A stretch of DNA of 64,000 bases, taken from CALBZE01 sp036381255. Its GTDB lineage: Bacteria > Gemmatimonadota > Gemmatimonadetes > Longimicrobiales > RSA9. The notes beneath the pieces are model-generated. The model worked only from the letters and a program-made list of their open reading frames with translations. It was not told where the DNA came from and did not search any database. Below, in pieces: positions 25,280 through 32,973 of the stretch. A program made the position numbers and the translations under genes. Position 1 is the stretch's first letter. The number at the start of each line of letters is the position of its first letter. Where the stretch lies: assembly GCA_036381255.1 (NCBI GenBank), contig DASVDG010000124.1:62001-126000 (forward strand), in the 5' to 3' direction.

Positions 25280-27871
25280 ATGGCGCGTGCTGGGGCGATG
25301 GTCGGCGTGGTCGCGGCGTTCGCCGCGGCGACGTGCGTGGCGGAGGATGCCTCGTCGCCGTTGGCGCCGGAGCCGGGGCCGGCCGGCGCGGAGGTCGAGG
25401 CTTCGACGGTGGTCATCAACGAGATCATGGTGAACACGACGGCCGTGATCGACGACGACGGCGAGTGGCTGGAGCTGCGGAACCGCGGCCTCCAGCCGGT
25501 GGACCTGCGGGGGTGGACGATCCACTCGGACCGGAACGACCCGCACGTGATCGCGGAGTCCGTCGTGATCGAGCCGGGCGGCTACGTGGTCCTGGCGCGG
25601 GTCGGCGACCCATCGCGGAACGGCGGCGTGGAGGTCGACTACGTCTTCGGCGAGGACGTGAAGGTGTCGAACCCGGCGGATGCCGTGTGGCTGCGCGACG
25701 CGTCGGGCGTGACGGTGGATTCGGTGCGGTGGACGGACGCCGTGCCGGAGGGCGCGAGCCGGGGCGTGGTCGATGTCTCGGCCGAGAACGCGGATTTCCT
25801 GGGCTCGAACTGGGTGACGCAGAGTTCGCGGTACGGGGGAGGCGACAGGGGCACGCCGGGCGCGCCGAACGACGGCGCGGCGCCGCCCGCGAGTTCGGCG
25901 ATCGTGATCAGCGAGATCATGGTCGACCCGACGAAGGTGATCGACGACGAGGGTGAGTGGTTCGAGGTGCGCAACATCGGCTCGGAGCCCGTGGACCTCG
26001 AGGGGTGGAGCATCCACTCGGACCGCAACGCCCCGCACGTCATCTCGGAATCGCTGGTCGTGGAGCCGGGGGGCTTCGCGGTGCTCGCCCGCGTCGGCGA
26101 CCCGTCGCGCAACGGCGGCGTGGACGTGGATTACGTCTTCGGCGGGGACGTGAAGGTGTCGAACCGGGGCGATGCGTTGGAGCTGCGGGATGCGAACGGC
26201 GCGCTCGTGGATTCGGTGCGGTGGACGGACGATGCCCCGGCCGGCGCGAGCCGGGGCGTGCTGATCGCCGGGCTGGACCATTCGGATTTCCTGGGCGACA
26301 ACTGGGTGACGCAGAGCACGACGTACGGCCGCGGGGACCGTGGCACGCCGGGCGGGCCGAACGACCTGTCGTCGCCGCCGCCGTCGGATGCGCGGATCGT
26401 GATCCACGAGGTGATGGTGGACCCGACACGGGTCAGGGACGACGACGGCGAGTGGTTCGAGGTGCACAACCTCGGCTCGGAGCCGGTCGACCTCGAGGGG
26501 TGGACCATCCACTCGGCGCGGAACGCGGGGCACACGATCTCGCGGTCGCTGGTCGTGGAGCCCGGGGGCTTCGCGGTGCTGGGGCGGCTGGCGGACCGGT
26601 CGCGGAACGGCGACGTGGACGTGGACTACGCCTACGGCACCGGGGTCAAGCTGTCGAACAACGGCGACGGCATCGCGCTGCGCGATGCGAGCGGCGGTCT
26701 CGTGGATTCGGTGCACTGGGCGAGCCCGGCGCCGGTGGGGGCCAGCCGGGGGATGATCAACGTCCTGGCGGAGCACACCGACGTGAACGGCGCGAACTGG
26801 GCGACGTCGACGAGTCCGTACGGCGCGGGCGACCTGGGCACGCCGGGCGCGCCGAACGACCCGCCGAGCTCGGGCGACCGGGAGCTGGTCGTGCGCGTGC
26901 TCGACATCGGTCACGGGGACGCGACGTACATCGAGAACGGCGGCTCGCGGGTCTTCATCGATGGTGGGCCGGACCCCGCCCGCCTGGCCGAACACCTCGA
27001 CGCGCTGGGGATCCGGAACACGACGGTCGACATCGTCATCATCTCGCACCTCCACGCCATGCATTACAGCGGGTTGCGCGAGTTGTTCAATACGGAGCGG
27101 AACATCACGATCGGCTACGTCATCGAGAACCGCGACGGCGGCGGCCATCCGGAGCTCGCGGAGCTGCGGGACTCGATCGAGGCGCGCGAGGCGCGGCGCG
27201 AGCTGCTCTACCGGGACGCCGACGACCCGTGCGGCAACGGTGCGAGCGTGTGCACCATGACGCTGCGGGGTGGCGCGAAGCTGCACATGCTGAGGCCCGA
27301 CCCGGACGGCGCATCGGTGAACAACCGTTCGGTCGCGGTCAAGCTGGTCGGCCCCGACTCGGCGTCGTTCACCATGTGGCTGGCCGGGGACGCGGAGCAC
27401 CCGGAGAACGCCTGGTTCGACACGGGCGCGGGGTACGACGGCCGGCCGGGGATGAACGTGGACGTGATCAAGGCGAACCACCACGGCAACTGCGATGCGA
27501 TCAGCGAGCGCTACCTCGACCTCACGCGCCCGTCGTGGGTGGTCATCCCCGTGGGCGCGGAGAACGCGTCCGGGCTTGTGCCGACGCAGACGAAGGAGCT
27601 GCTGCGCAGCCGATCGATTCCGTGGTACCGGAACGACATGAACGGGACGATCACGATCCGCTCGCCGGGCACGCCCGGCGGCGGCTACACCATCGCGGCC
27701 GAGTCCGGGTTCCCGAGCATGGACGGCGCGACCGACCGGACCTCGAGCGAGCCGGCGTGCTCCGACCTCTCGGGCGACGGGCTGTCGGCCGGCATCGTCG
27801 CCGACGGCGCGGGCGATGTCGACGCGCACGCGGTCGTGTCGCGGCCCGGCGGCGCGGGGAGCGTCCGCTAG
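25280..27871 (+). CDS. Secreted protein with three lamin-tail domains and a ComEC-like metallo-beta-lactamase domain
   Basis: An 863-residue protein. An N-terminal hydrophobic segment (residues 5-20, AMVGVVAAFAAATC) suggests export. Three lamin-tail domains (LTD, residues 42-206, 207-371, 372-534) follow, each with VINEIMV/VISEIMV/VIHEVMV, GEWxE, NxGxxPVDLxGWxIHS, and a PGxPND linker. LTDs in secreted bacterial proteins often accompany nuclease or hydrolase domains. The C-terminal metallo-beta-lactamase domain (535-760) has VLDIGHGDATYIE, HLHAMH (590-595), AGDAEHPEN and NHHGN (His734-His735), close to the ComEC hydrolase domain. The Asp of HxHxDH is Met594, so activity may be altered. It lies behind a sigma-54 element inside the EPS locus; a DNA- or matrix-degrading role is only a guess. 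Confidence 0.82.
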   Translation: MARAGAMVGVVAAFAAATCVAEDASSPLAPEPGPAGAEVEASTVVINEIMVNTTAVIDDDGEWLELRNRGLQPVDLRGWTIHSDRNDPHVIAESVVIEPGGYVVLARVGDPSRNGGVEVDYVFGEDVKVSNPADAVWLRDASGVTVDSVRWTDAVPEGASRGVVDVSAENADFLGSNWVTQSSRYGGGDRGTPGAPNDGAAPPASSAIVISEIMVDPTKVIDDEGEWFEVRNIGSEPVDLEGWSIHSDRNAPHVISESLVVEPGGFAVLARVGDPSRNGGVDVDYVFGGDVKVSNRGDALELRDANGALVDSVRWTDDAPAGASRGVLIAGLDHSDFLGDNWVTQSTTYGRGDRGTPGGPNDLSSPPPSDARIVIHEVMVDPTRVRDDDGEWFEVHNLGSEPVDLEGWTIHSARNAGHTISRSLVVEPGGFAVLGRLADRSRNGDVDVDYAYGTGVKLSNNGDGIALRDASGGLVDSVHWASPAPVGASRGMINVLAEHTDVNGANWATSTSPYGAGDLGTPGAPNDPPSSGDRELVVRVLDIGHGDATYIENGGSRVFIDGGPDPARLAEHLDALGIRNTTVDIVIISHLHAMHYSGLRELFNTERNITIGYVIENRDGGGHPELAELRDSIEAREARRELLYRDADDPCGNGASVCTMTLRGGAKLHMLRPDPDGASVNNRSVAVKLVGPDSASFTMWLAGDAEHPENAWFDTGAGYDGRPGMNVDVIKANHHGNCDAISERYLDLTRPSWVVIPVGAENASGLVPTQTKELLRSRSIPWYRNDMNGTITIRSPGTPGGGYTIAAESGFPSMDGATDRTSSEPACSDLSGDGLSAGIVADGAGDVDAHAVVSRPGGAGSVR
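25403..26887 (+). repeat. Three tandem 495-bp repeats encoding lamin-tail domains
   Basis: Units start at 25403, 25898 and 26393, each exactly 495 nt (165 codons). Blocks such as GATTCGGTGCGGTGGACGGA are shared between units, showing recent or maintained internal duplication. The third unit is the most divergent. Confidence 0.85.
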
Positions 27872-28201
27872 CGTCCGTTACCTCGCCCGGGTCACTTACG
27901 GCGCGGATGCTTCCGGAGCCATCCCCGAGCGGCCGCCCTGACCGGGAGCACCTGGACACCACCGCGCGTCACCGAGTGTGGGTCGGTCGCGGCGATCGCC
28001 TCGACGACTTGCCTGACCCCGTCGTCGCCAAGGAGTCGAGCAACGTCCTCGGGCTCGTGCCGCGGGCACGGCGCGGATGCGGCGGCAGTCGGATCCGCGG
28101 CGCGGCCACGCGACCGACGCTGGTACCAAAGGTGCAACGTCGCGGAGTAGCACGAGCGTGGCCCGGCGCCCGGCCGGGCCGGGAACGGAGCGGAGACCGC
28201 G
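27872..28201 (+). other. 330-nt intergenic region with a sigma-54 element
   Basis: No convincing gene. The only notable element is the sigma-54 site at 28121. A minus-strand open frame (27892-28137) begins inside that site and has no recognisable domain, so I left it out. Confidence 0.6.
28121..28136 (+). promoter_or_regulatory. Sigma-54 (-24/-12) promoter
   Basis: TGGTACCAAAGGTGCA, identical to the site at 25109 and extended by the same following A. GG and GC are 10 nt apart. The expected start is near 28147, about 55 nt before the TTG start at 28202, and would drive the five-gene run to 34610. Confidence 0.75.
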
Positions 28202-29395
28202 TTGCCATCGCCTTCGCTGCACGACGTTTACGTGGCCACGATCATGCGTCCGGAAGGCGAGACGGGGGTGCAGACGCACTGCCGGATGTTCCTGCGTGCG
28301 GCGCGGCAGGTCGGGCTGAACGCCCGGATGCTGACGCCGTTCGACCGGGGCCGGACGGTGGTGTACCCGAGCTTCGGGGTCGGGCGCCTGATCAAGCCGT
28401 TCCACAAAGGGCTGTGGGTCTGGTGGTACCGCCGCGGGCACTACGCGGTGCTGCGACAGGTCTTGTTGCGCGAGGTGCAGCGCCGCGAGCGGTCGGTGGT
28501 CTATGCGCAGGACCCGCTCAGCGCGAAGGCCGCGCTCGACGCCCGGTCGCGCGGCTACGCGGTCGAGGTCGCGCTGATGGTGCACTTCAACGTGTCCCAG
28601 GCGGACGAGTGGGCGGACCACGGCTACATCGCGCGCGGCGGTCCGCTGTACCGGCAGATCACGGCGCTGGAGCGGGAGGTGCTGCCGCGGGTCGATCGGC
28701 TGATCTTCCCTTCGCGGTTCATGATGCGGCGGGTCACGGAGCGGATCGGCGAGGTGGCCGCGGTGCCGCGGTGGTGCATCCCGAACTTCGTGCCGGCGGG
28801 CAGCGCCGCGCCTGCCACGCCGACGCGCACCGTCGGCGACCTGATCAGCGTCGGCACGCTCGACGCGCGCAAGAACCACGCGTTCCTGCTCCGGGTGCTG
28901 GCGGCGTGCCACCGTCGGGGGCAGCGTTACCGGTTGACGATCGTCGGGGAGGGACCGCTCCGTCCGCGGCTGCGCGCGCTCGCCGAGACGCTGGGCATCG
29001 CGTCGCACGTGGCGCTGCCGGGGTACGTGCGCGGCGCGGCGGCGCTGCTGCCGCGGCACCGGGTTTACGTGCACGCGGCGACGATGGAGAACTGCCCGAT
29101 CGCGCTGCTCGAGGCGATGGCGGCCGGGTGCCCGGTCTTCGCGGCGCCGGTGGGCGGGATCCCCGAGGTGCTGTCGGACGGCGTCGAGGGGCGGTACTGG
29201 GACCTGACGGACCCGGACTCCGCCGCGGGGAAGCTGATCGAGGTGCTGGAGGACCCGGCGCGGTACGCCGCCGCGTCGCACGCGGCGCGGCGGCGGTACG
29301 GCCGGGAGTTCACGCCGGAATCGGTGGGCCCCCGGCTGCTCCGCGCGGTCGTGGGCGCGAGTCCGAGCCCGGCGAGCGGATCGGAGGCCGCGTGA
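28202..29395 (+). CDS. Glycosyltransferase family 4 protein
   Basis: A 397-residue GT-B enzyme. The N-terminal half has VATIMRPEGETGVQTHCRMF and VYAQDPLSAKAAL; the C-terminal half has ISVGTLDARKNHAFLLRVL, LTIVGEGPLRPRLRALAETLG, LPGYVRGAAALLPRHRVYVH and the E-x7-E motif ENCPIALLEAMAAGCPV. It opens with TTG, behind GGAGCGGAGA; no ATG or GTG closer to the conserved N-terminus fits. It is the first gene of the second plus-strand EPS operon and overlaps the next gene by GTGA. Confidence 0.88.
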   Translation: MPSPSLHDVYVATIMRPEGETGVQTHCRMFLRAARQVGLNARMLTPFDRGRTVVYPSFGVGRLIKPFHKGLWVWWYRRGHYAVLRQVLLREVQRRERSVVYAQDPLSAKAALDARSRGYAVEVALMVHFNVSQADEWADHGYIARGGPLYRQITALEREVLPRVDRLIFPSRFMMRRVTERIGEVAAVPRWCIPNFVPAGSAAPATPTRTVGDLISVGTLDARKNHAFLLRVLAACHRRGQRYRLTIVGEGPLRPRLRALAETLGIASHVALPGYVRGAAALLPRHRVYVHAATMENCPIALLEAMAAGCPVFAAPVGGIPEVLSDGVEGRYWDLTDPDSAAGKLIEVLEDPARYAAASHAARRRYGREFTPESVGPRLLRAVVGASPSPASGSEAA

Positions 29396-31038
29396 CCACG
29401 ACGTCGGGCCCCGCACCGCGCCCGCTGTCCGCGGCGGGTAGCCCCGCGGAGCGACTGCGGCGCTACGATTGGCGGTTCCTGCTGCCGGCGCCGGCGGACG
29501 GATCGTTCGGGCGCATCGTGATCGTCGGCAGGCCGGCGGGAGTGGCCGAGGACCTGGTGCGCCTCGGCGTGGCCCGCGAGGCGACGGTCACGCCGCCGGA
29601 CGCGCCGACCGCGGACGCGGTCGTCGCGCTGCGCGGCGCGCGCGTCCGGCCGGAGGAGGCGCGGGCGTGGCTGAGGGAGGGCGGCGTCCTGCTGCTCGAA
29701 GTAGATCGTCGAGCGCCGGGCCGGCTCGCCGCGACGCCGGCGCGGGTCCGCAAAGCGCTGGCGCGGGCCGGGTTCGAAACGCTGGGGTGCTGGTGGGCGA
29801 AGCCGGACCTCGAGCGGTGCGGCATGTACCTGCCGCTGGAGTCCGATGGCGCGCTCGAGTGGTACCACCGCCGGCACCACGCGCCGCGCTCGACGGCGGC
29901 CCGCGCGCTGGCCCGCGCGATCGGGTGGGTGACCGGGTGGAAGGCGGCGCGGTTCGCGCGATGGGTGCCGACGTTCGTAGTGGTGGCGCGGGCCGGCGCC
30001 GCAAGGGACGGGGGGGTGGGCGTGCTCGGCGGGCGCGGCGTGCCGACGTCGCTGCTGCCGCCCCGGTCGCGGCCGCTGCTGCTGCTCGGCGGCGAAGGCG
30101 CGTGGAGCCGCGTCGTGGTGTTGCCGTTCGGCGCGGGCGCGGACCGCCCGGTCGTCGTGGTCAAGCACCCGCGCCTCGCGCGCTACAACGCGGCGACGCG
30201 GCGGGAGCGGACGACGCTGAAACGGATCCGGGCGCGGGTCGGCGGGCCGCTCCGTGCGTCGCTCCCGATGCCGGTCGCGGCGGGGCGGTGGCGGGGGCTG
30301 AGCGTAGCCGCCGAGCGCTGCGTGGCCGGGCGCTCGGTGTACGCGGCGTGCGCGTCCGGCGGGGAGCGCGAGGCGGGGGTCTCGCTGCGGCTCGCGGCGT
30401 CGTGGCTCGCGGCGTTCCACGTGCGCACCGTCGTCGCGCGGCCGCCGCTCGATGCGTTGCGGATCGAGCGTCTGCTGGCGCGGCCGGTCGCGCGCTACAC
30501 CGCGGCGCTGGGGTGCGAGGGCGCGGAGCGCGCGTTGTTCGACGAGGCGCGTGCCCGGGCGGAGCGAGTCGCGGGCACGACACTCCCCATCGTCTGGCAG
30601 CACCGGGACTTCGGCCCCTGGAACGTGCACCGCGACGGCCGGCGCATCGCCGTGATCGACTGGGAGGTCGCGCGCCCCGGGCCGGCGCTCTGCGATCTGC
30701 TCTACTTCACGCTGCACTGGTCGTGGCTCGTGCGCGGGCACCGCGCGGGGTCCGACCGGCGCCGCGACTTCGAAGCGCTGTTCCTCGATCCCGGGCGCGG
30801 CGGCGCGCCGGCCGCCGCGTGCCGTCGCGCGATCGCGCGCTACATGGAGCGGCTGGAGATCGCGCCCGCACTCGCGCCGCTGCTGCTGCTGCACCTGCTG
30901 CTCGAGCAGGCGCTGGACCGGGTGCGGCGGCTACGCGCGGTCGGCGCCCGCGCCGCGCGCGACGACAACCCGTACGTCGGCTACCTGGGCGTGCTGGCCG
31001 GGCGGCCGGACCGCCTCTTCGAGCGGGAGTGGCCGTGA
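29392..31038 (+). CDS. Two-module protein: degenerate methyltransferase-like N-terminus and APH-like kinase
   Basis: A 548-residue cytoplasmic protein. Residues 24-200 resemble a degraded methyltransferase fold (RIVIVGRPAG; then LLEVDRRAPG and a glycine-poor core). Residues 225-470 are an aminoglycoside-phosphotransferase-type kinase: VVVKHP (Lys258), a WQHRDFGPWNV catalytic loop (His404, Asp406, Asn411) and IDWEVA (Asp423) for metal binding, followed by CDLLYF. APH-like kinases of polysaccharide loci phosphorylate sugars or lipid-linked glycans; the substrate here is unknown. The GTG at 29392 overlaps the previous stop and has GGAGG at 29384-29388. It parallels the four-module protein at 21413, which also joins a methyltransferase-like N-terminus to a kinase. 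Confidence 0.75.
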   Translation: MTTTSGPAPRPLSAAGSPAERLRRYDWRFLLPAPADGSFGRIVIVGRPAGVAEDLVRLGVAREATVTPPDAPTADAVVALRGARVRPEEARAWLREGGVLLLEVDRRAPGRLAATPARVRKALARAGFETLGCWWAKPDLERCGMYLPLESDGALEWYHRRHHAPRSTAARALARAIGWVTGWKAARFARWVPTFVVVARAGAARDGGVGVLGGRGVPTSLLPPRSRPLLLLGGEGAWSRVVVLPFGAGADRPVVVVKHPRLARYNAATRRERTTLKRIRARVGGPLRASLPMPVAAGRWRGLSVAAERCVAGRSVYAACASGGEREAGVSLRLAASWLAAFHVRTVVARPPLDALRIERLLARPVARYTAALGCEGAERALFDEARARAERVAGTTLPIVWQHRDFGPWNVHRDGRRIAVIDWEVARPGPALCDLLYFTLHWSWLVRGHRAGSDRRRDFEALFLDPGRGGAPAAACRRAIARYMERLEIAPALAPLLLLHLLLEQALDRVRRLRAVGARAARDDNPYVGYLGVLAGRPDRLFEREWP

Positions 31039-31961
31039 CCGGGCGCGGGGCGGCGGGGCGGGGCACGGCCGAATCGATCGCCGTCGCGGTGCCGACGCGG
31101 GACCGCCCGGAGCCGCTGGCGCGTTGCGTCGACACGCTCCTGGCCGGCGACGTCGGGCCCGGCGAGGTCCTGGTCGTCGACCAGAGCCGAGATGACGCGA
31201 CGCTCCGCGCGATCGAGGCGCGCCGCTGCGCCGGCGCGCCGATCCGGTACCTCCGCATCCCGCCCCGGGGGCTCTCCGCCGCCCGCAACGCCGCCGCCGC
31301 GGCGACCGAGCGCCCGATCCTCGCGTTCACCGACGACGACTGCGTGCCGGCGCGGGGGTGGGTCGCCACGCTCGACCGCGTCTTCGCCGAATCCACCGAG
31401 CTCGCCGCCGTCACCGGGCCGGTGCTGCCGCTCGGGCCGGCGCGTCCCGGGCTCCACGCCGTATCCGGCCGGACGAGCGCCGTGCGCGCCGAGTACCGCG
31501 TGCGCGCGCTGCCGTGGCGCGTCGGCACCGGCGGCAACACCGCGGTGCGGCGGGCGTGGCTGGAGCGCCTCGGCGGCTTCGACGAACGACTCGGCGCCGG
31601 GACGCCCGGCGGCGCGGGCGAGGACATGGATCTGCTGTACCGGCTGCTCCGCGCCGGCGGCACGATCCGCTACGAGCCCGACGCGCGCGTCTTCCACGAG
31701 CGGCAGAGCACGGCGCGGAGGTTGGCCAGCCGGCCCCGCTACGGCCACGGCATGGGCGCGTTCTGCGCACTCCGGTTGCGGCGCCGCGATCCCTACGCGC
31801 TCGCGATCCTCGCCCGGTGGTGCCTGGACCGCGGCCGTATCCTTGCCGGCGCCTGCCTCCTCGCCCGCTGGCGACGGGCGCGCGAGGAGGCGCTCATGCT
31901 GCGCGGCGCAGGAGCAGGGCTGATCTACGGACTGCGACTTCGGGAGCAGGGCGATGCGTGA
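31035..31961 (+). CDS. Glycosyltransferase family 2 protein
   Basis: A 308-residue GT2 enzyme. VAVPTRDRPEPLARCVDTLL opens it; VLVVDQSRDD, GLSAARNAAAAATERPILAFTDDDCVPARGWVATL and GTGGNTAVRRAWLERLGGFDERLGAGTPGGAGEDMDLL follow, with the usual Asp-Asp-Asp metal triplet. The GTG start overlaps the preceding stop. The C-terminal 60 residues are basic and amphipathic. The next gene overlaps by 8 nt and encodes a close paralogue (DQSxxx and FTDDDC motifs shared). Confidence 0.88.
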   Translation: MTGRGAAGRGTAESIAVAVPTRDRPEPLARCVDTLLAGDVGPGEVLVVDQSRDDATLRAIEARRCAGAPIRYLRIPPRGLSAARNAAAAATERPILAFTDDDCVPARGWVATLDRVFAESTELAAVTGPVLPLGPARPGLHAVSGRTSAVRAEYRVRALPWRVGTGGNTAVRRAWLERLGGFDERLGAGTPGGAGEDMDLLYRLLRAGGTIRYEPDARVFHERQSTARRLASRPRYGHGMGAFCALRLRRRDPYALAILARWCLDRGRILAGACLLARWRRAREEALMLRGAGAGLIYGLRLREQGDA

Positions 31962-32973
31962 GGGGGACGGAACGATCGGGGGAGGCGACCCAGCAGGTGA
32001 CCGCACGGCCGGGCCGCGCCGCGGCGGCCAGGGGCAGGGCGGCCGCCGGCGGGGCGGCGAGGCACGGGACCCGGTCGGCGCCACGCCGGTCCTCGACGCG
32101 ACGTCGCTGATCTTCTGCACGCGGGACCGCCCGCGCATGATCGTGGAGGCCATCGCCTCCGTGCTCGGCGGCGATGCGGTCCCGGCCGAGATCGTGGTCG
32201 TCGACCAGAGCGCGGCGCCGCACCCGACGCTGCCGACCACCGTGATGCCCGCCGGGTGCACACTGCGCTACGTGCACACGACGTCGCGGGGGCTCAGCCG
32301 GGCGCGCAACGAAGGGGTTCGCGCGGCCCGCCACCCGATTCTCGCGTTCACGGACGACGACTGCCTCGCGGATCCGAGCTGGCTGCGGATGCTGGTCGGC
32401 GCGCTCGTCGCGGCCGGAACGGGCGCGGCGGTGAGCGGGCGCGTGCTGCCCGTCCTGGAACGGCCTGACGGGTACGTGCCGGCCGTGCGGCTGGACGACG
32501 CGCCGGCGGTCTACACCGGCCGGGTGCTGCGCGACGCGCTCGTCGCCGGGAACCTGGCGATCCACCGGACGGACTACGAGGCGCTCGGCGGGTACGACGA
32601 GCGGCTCGGCGCGGGGAGCCGGTACCCGGCATCGGAGGACAACGACCTGGGGTTCCGGCTGCTGCGGTCGGGGCGGCGCATTCACTTCGAGCCGGCGGCG
32701 GTCGTCTGGCACCGGGCGTGGCGGGCGGGCGATGCCGTGGTGCCCCAGCGCTGGCGGTACGGTTACGGCCAGGGTGCGTTTTACGCGAAGCACGTGGTCG
32801 CCGGGGAGCGGGGGGCGCTCGGCCTCGCGGGGCGCCGCATCCTGCAGCTCGCGCTGCGGATGCCGCGCCGGCTGGCCGGCCGGCCGCGCGACGCGCTCGG
32901 CGACGCGGCCTACCTGCTGGGGCTGGCGGCCGGCGGCGTCGCCTGGCTGCGGAACGAGCGCGCCGGCCGGTGA
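31954..32973 (+). CDS. Glycosyltransferase family 2 protein
   Basis: A 339-residue GT2 enzyme, paralogous to the preceding gene. After a 45-residue Gly/Arg-rich leader come LIFCTRDRPRMIVEAIASVL, IVVVDQSAAPHPT, GLSRARNEGVRAARHPILAF, TDDDCLADPSWL and GGYDERLGAGSRYPASEDNDLGFRL. The leader is atypical and the true start may lie further in, though the ATG at 31954 is the only one overlapping its neighbour. A GTG overlap couples it to the downstream flippase. Confidence 0.87.
   Translation: MREGDGTIGGGDPAGDRTAGPRRGGQGQGGRRRGGEARDPVGATPVLDATSLIFCTRDRPRMIVEAIASVLGGDAVPAEIVVVDQSAAPHPTLPTTVMPAGCTLRYVHTTSRGLSRARNEGVRAARHPILAFTDDDCLADPSWLRMLVGALVAAGTGAAVSGRVLPVLERPDGYVPAVRLDDAPAVYTGRVLRDALVAGNLAIHRTDYEALGGYDERLGAGSRYPASEDNDLGFRLLRSGRRIHFEPAAVVWHRAWRAGDAVVPQRWRYGYGQGAFYAKHVVAGERGALGLAGRRILQLALRMPRRLAGRPRDALGDAAYLLGLAAGGVAWLRNERAGR

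Noticed and set aside
27892..28137. 81-codon minus-strand frame in the gap before the GT4 gene
   Set aside because: No recognisable domain and its start lies inside the sigma-54 element at 28121; not supported as a gene.
25957..29391. Upstream part of a 1693-codon plus-strand frame ending in the kinase gene
   Set aside because: It covers the LTD repeats and the glycosyltransferase in another frame; only the part from 29392 on has domain content and a ribosome-binding site.
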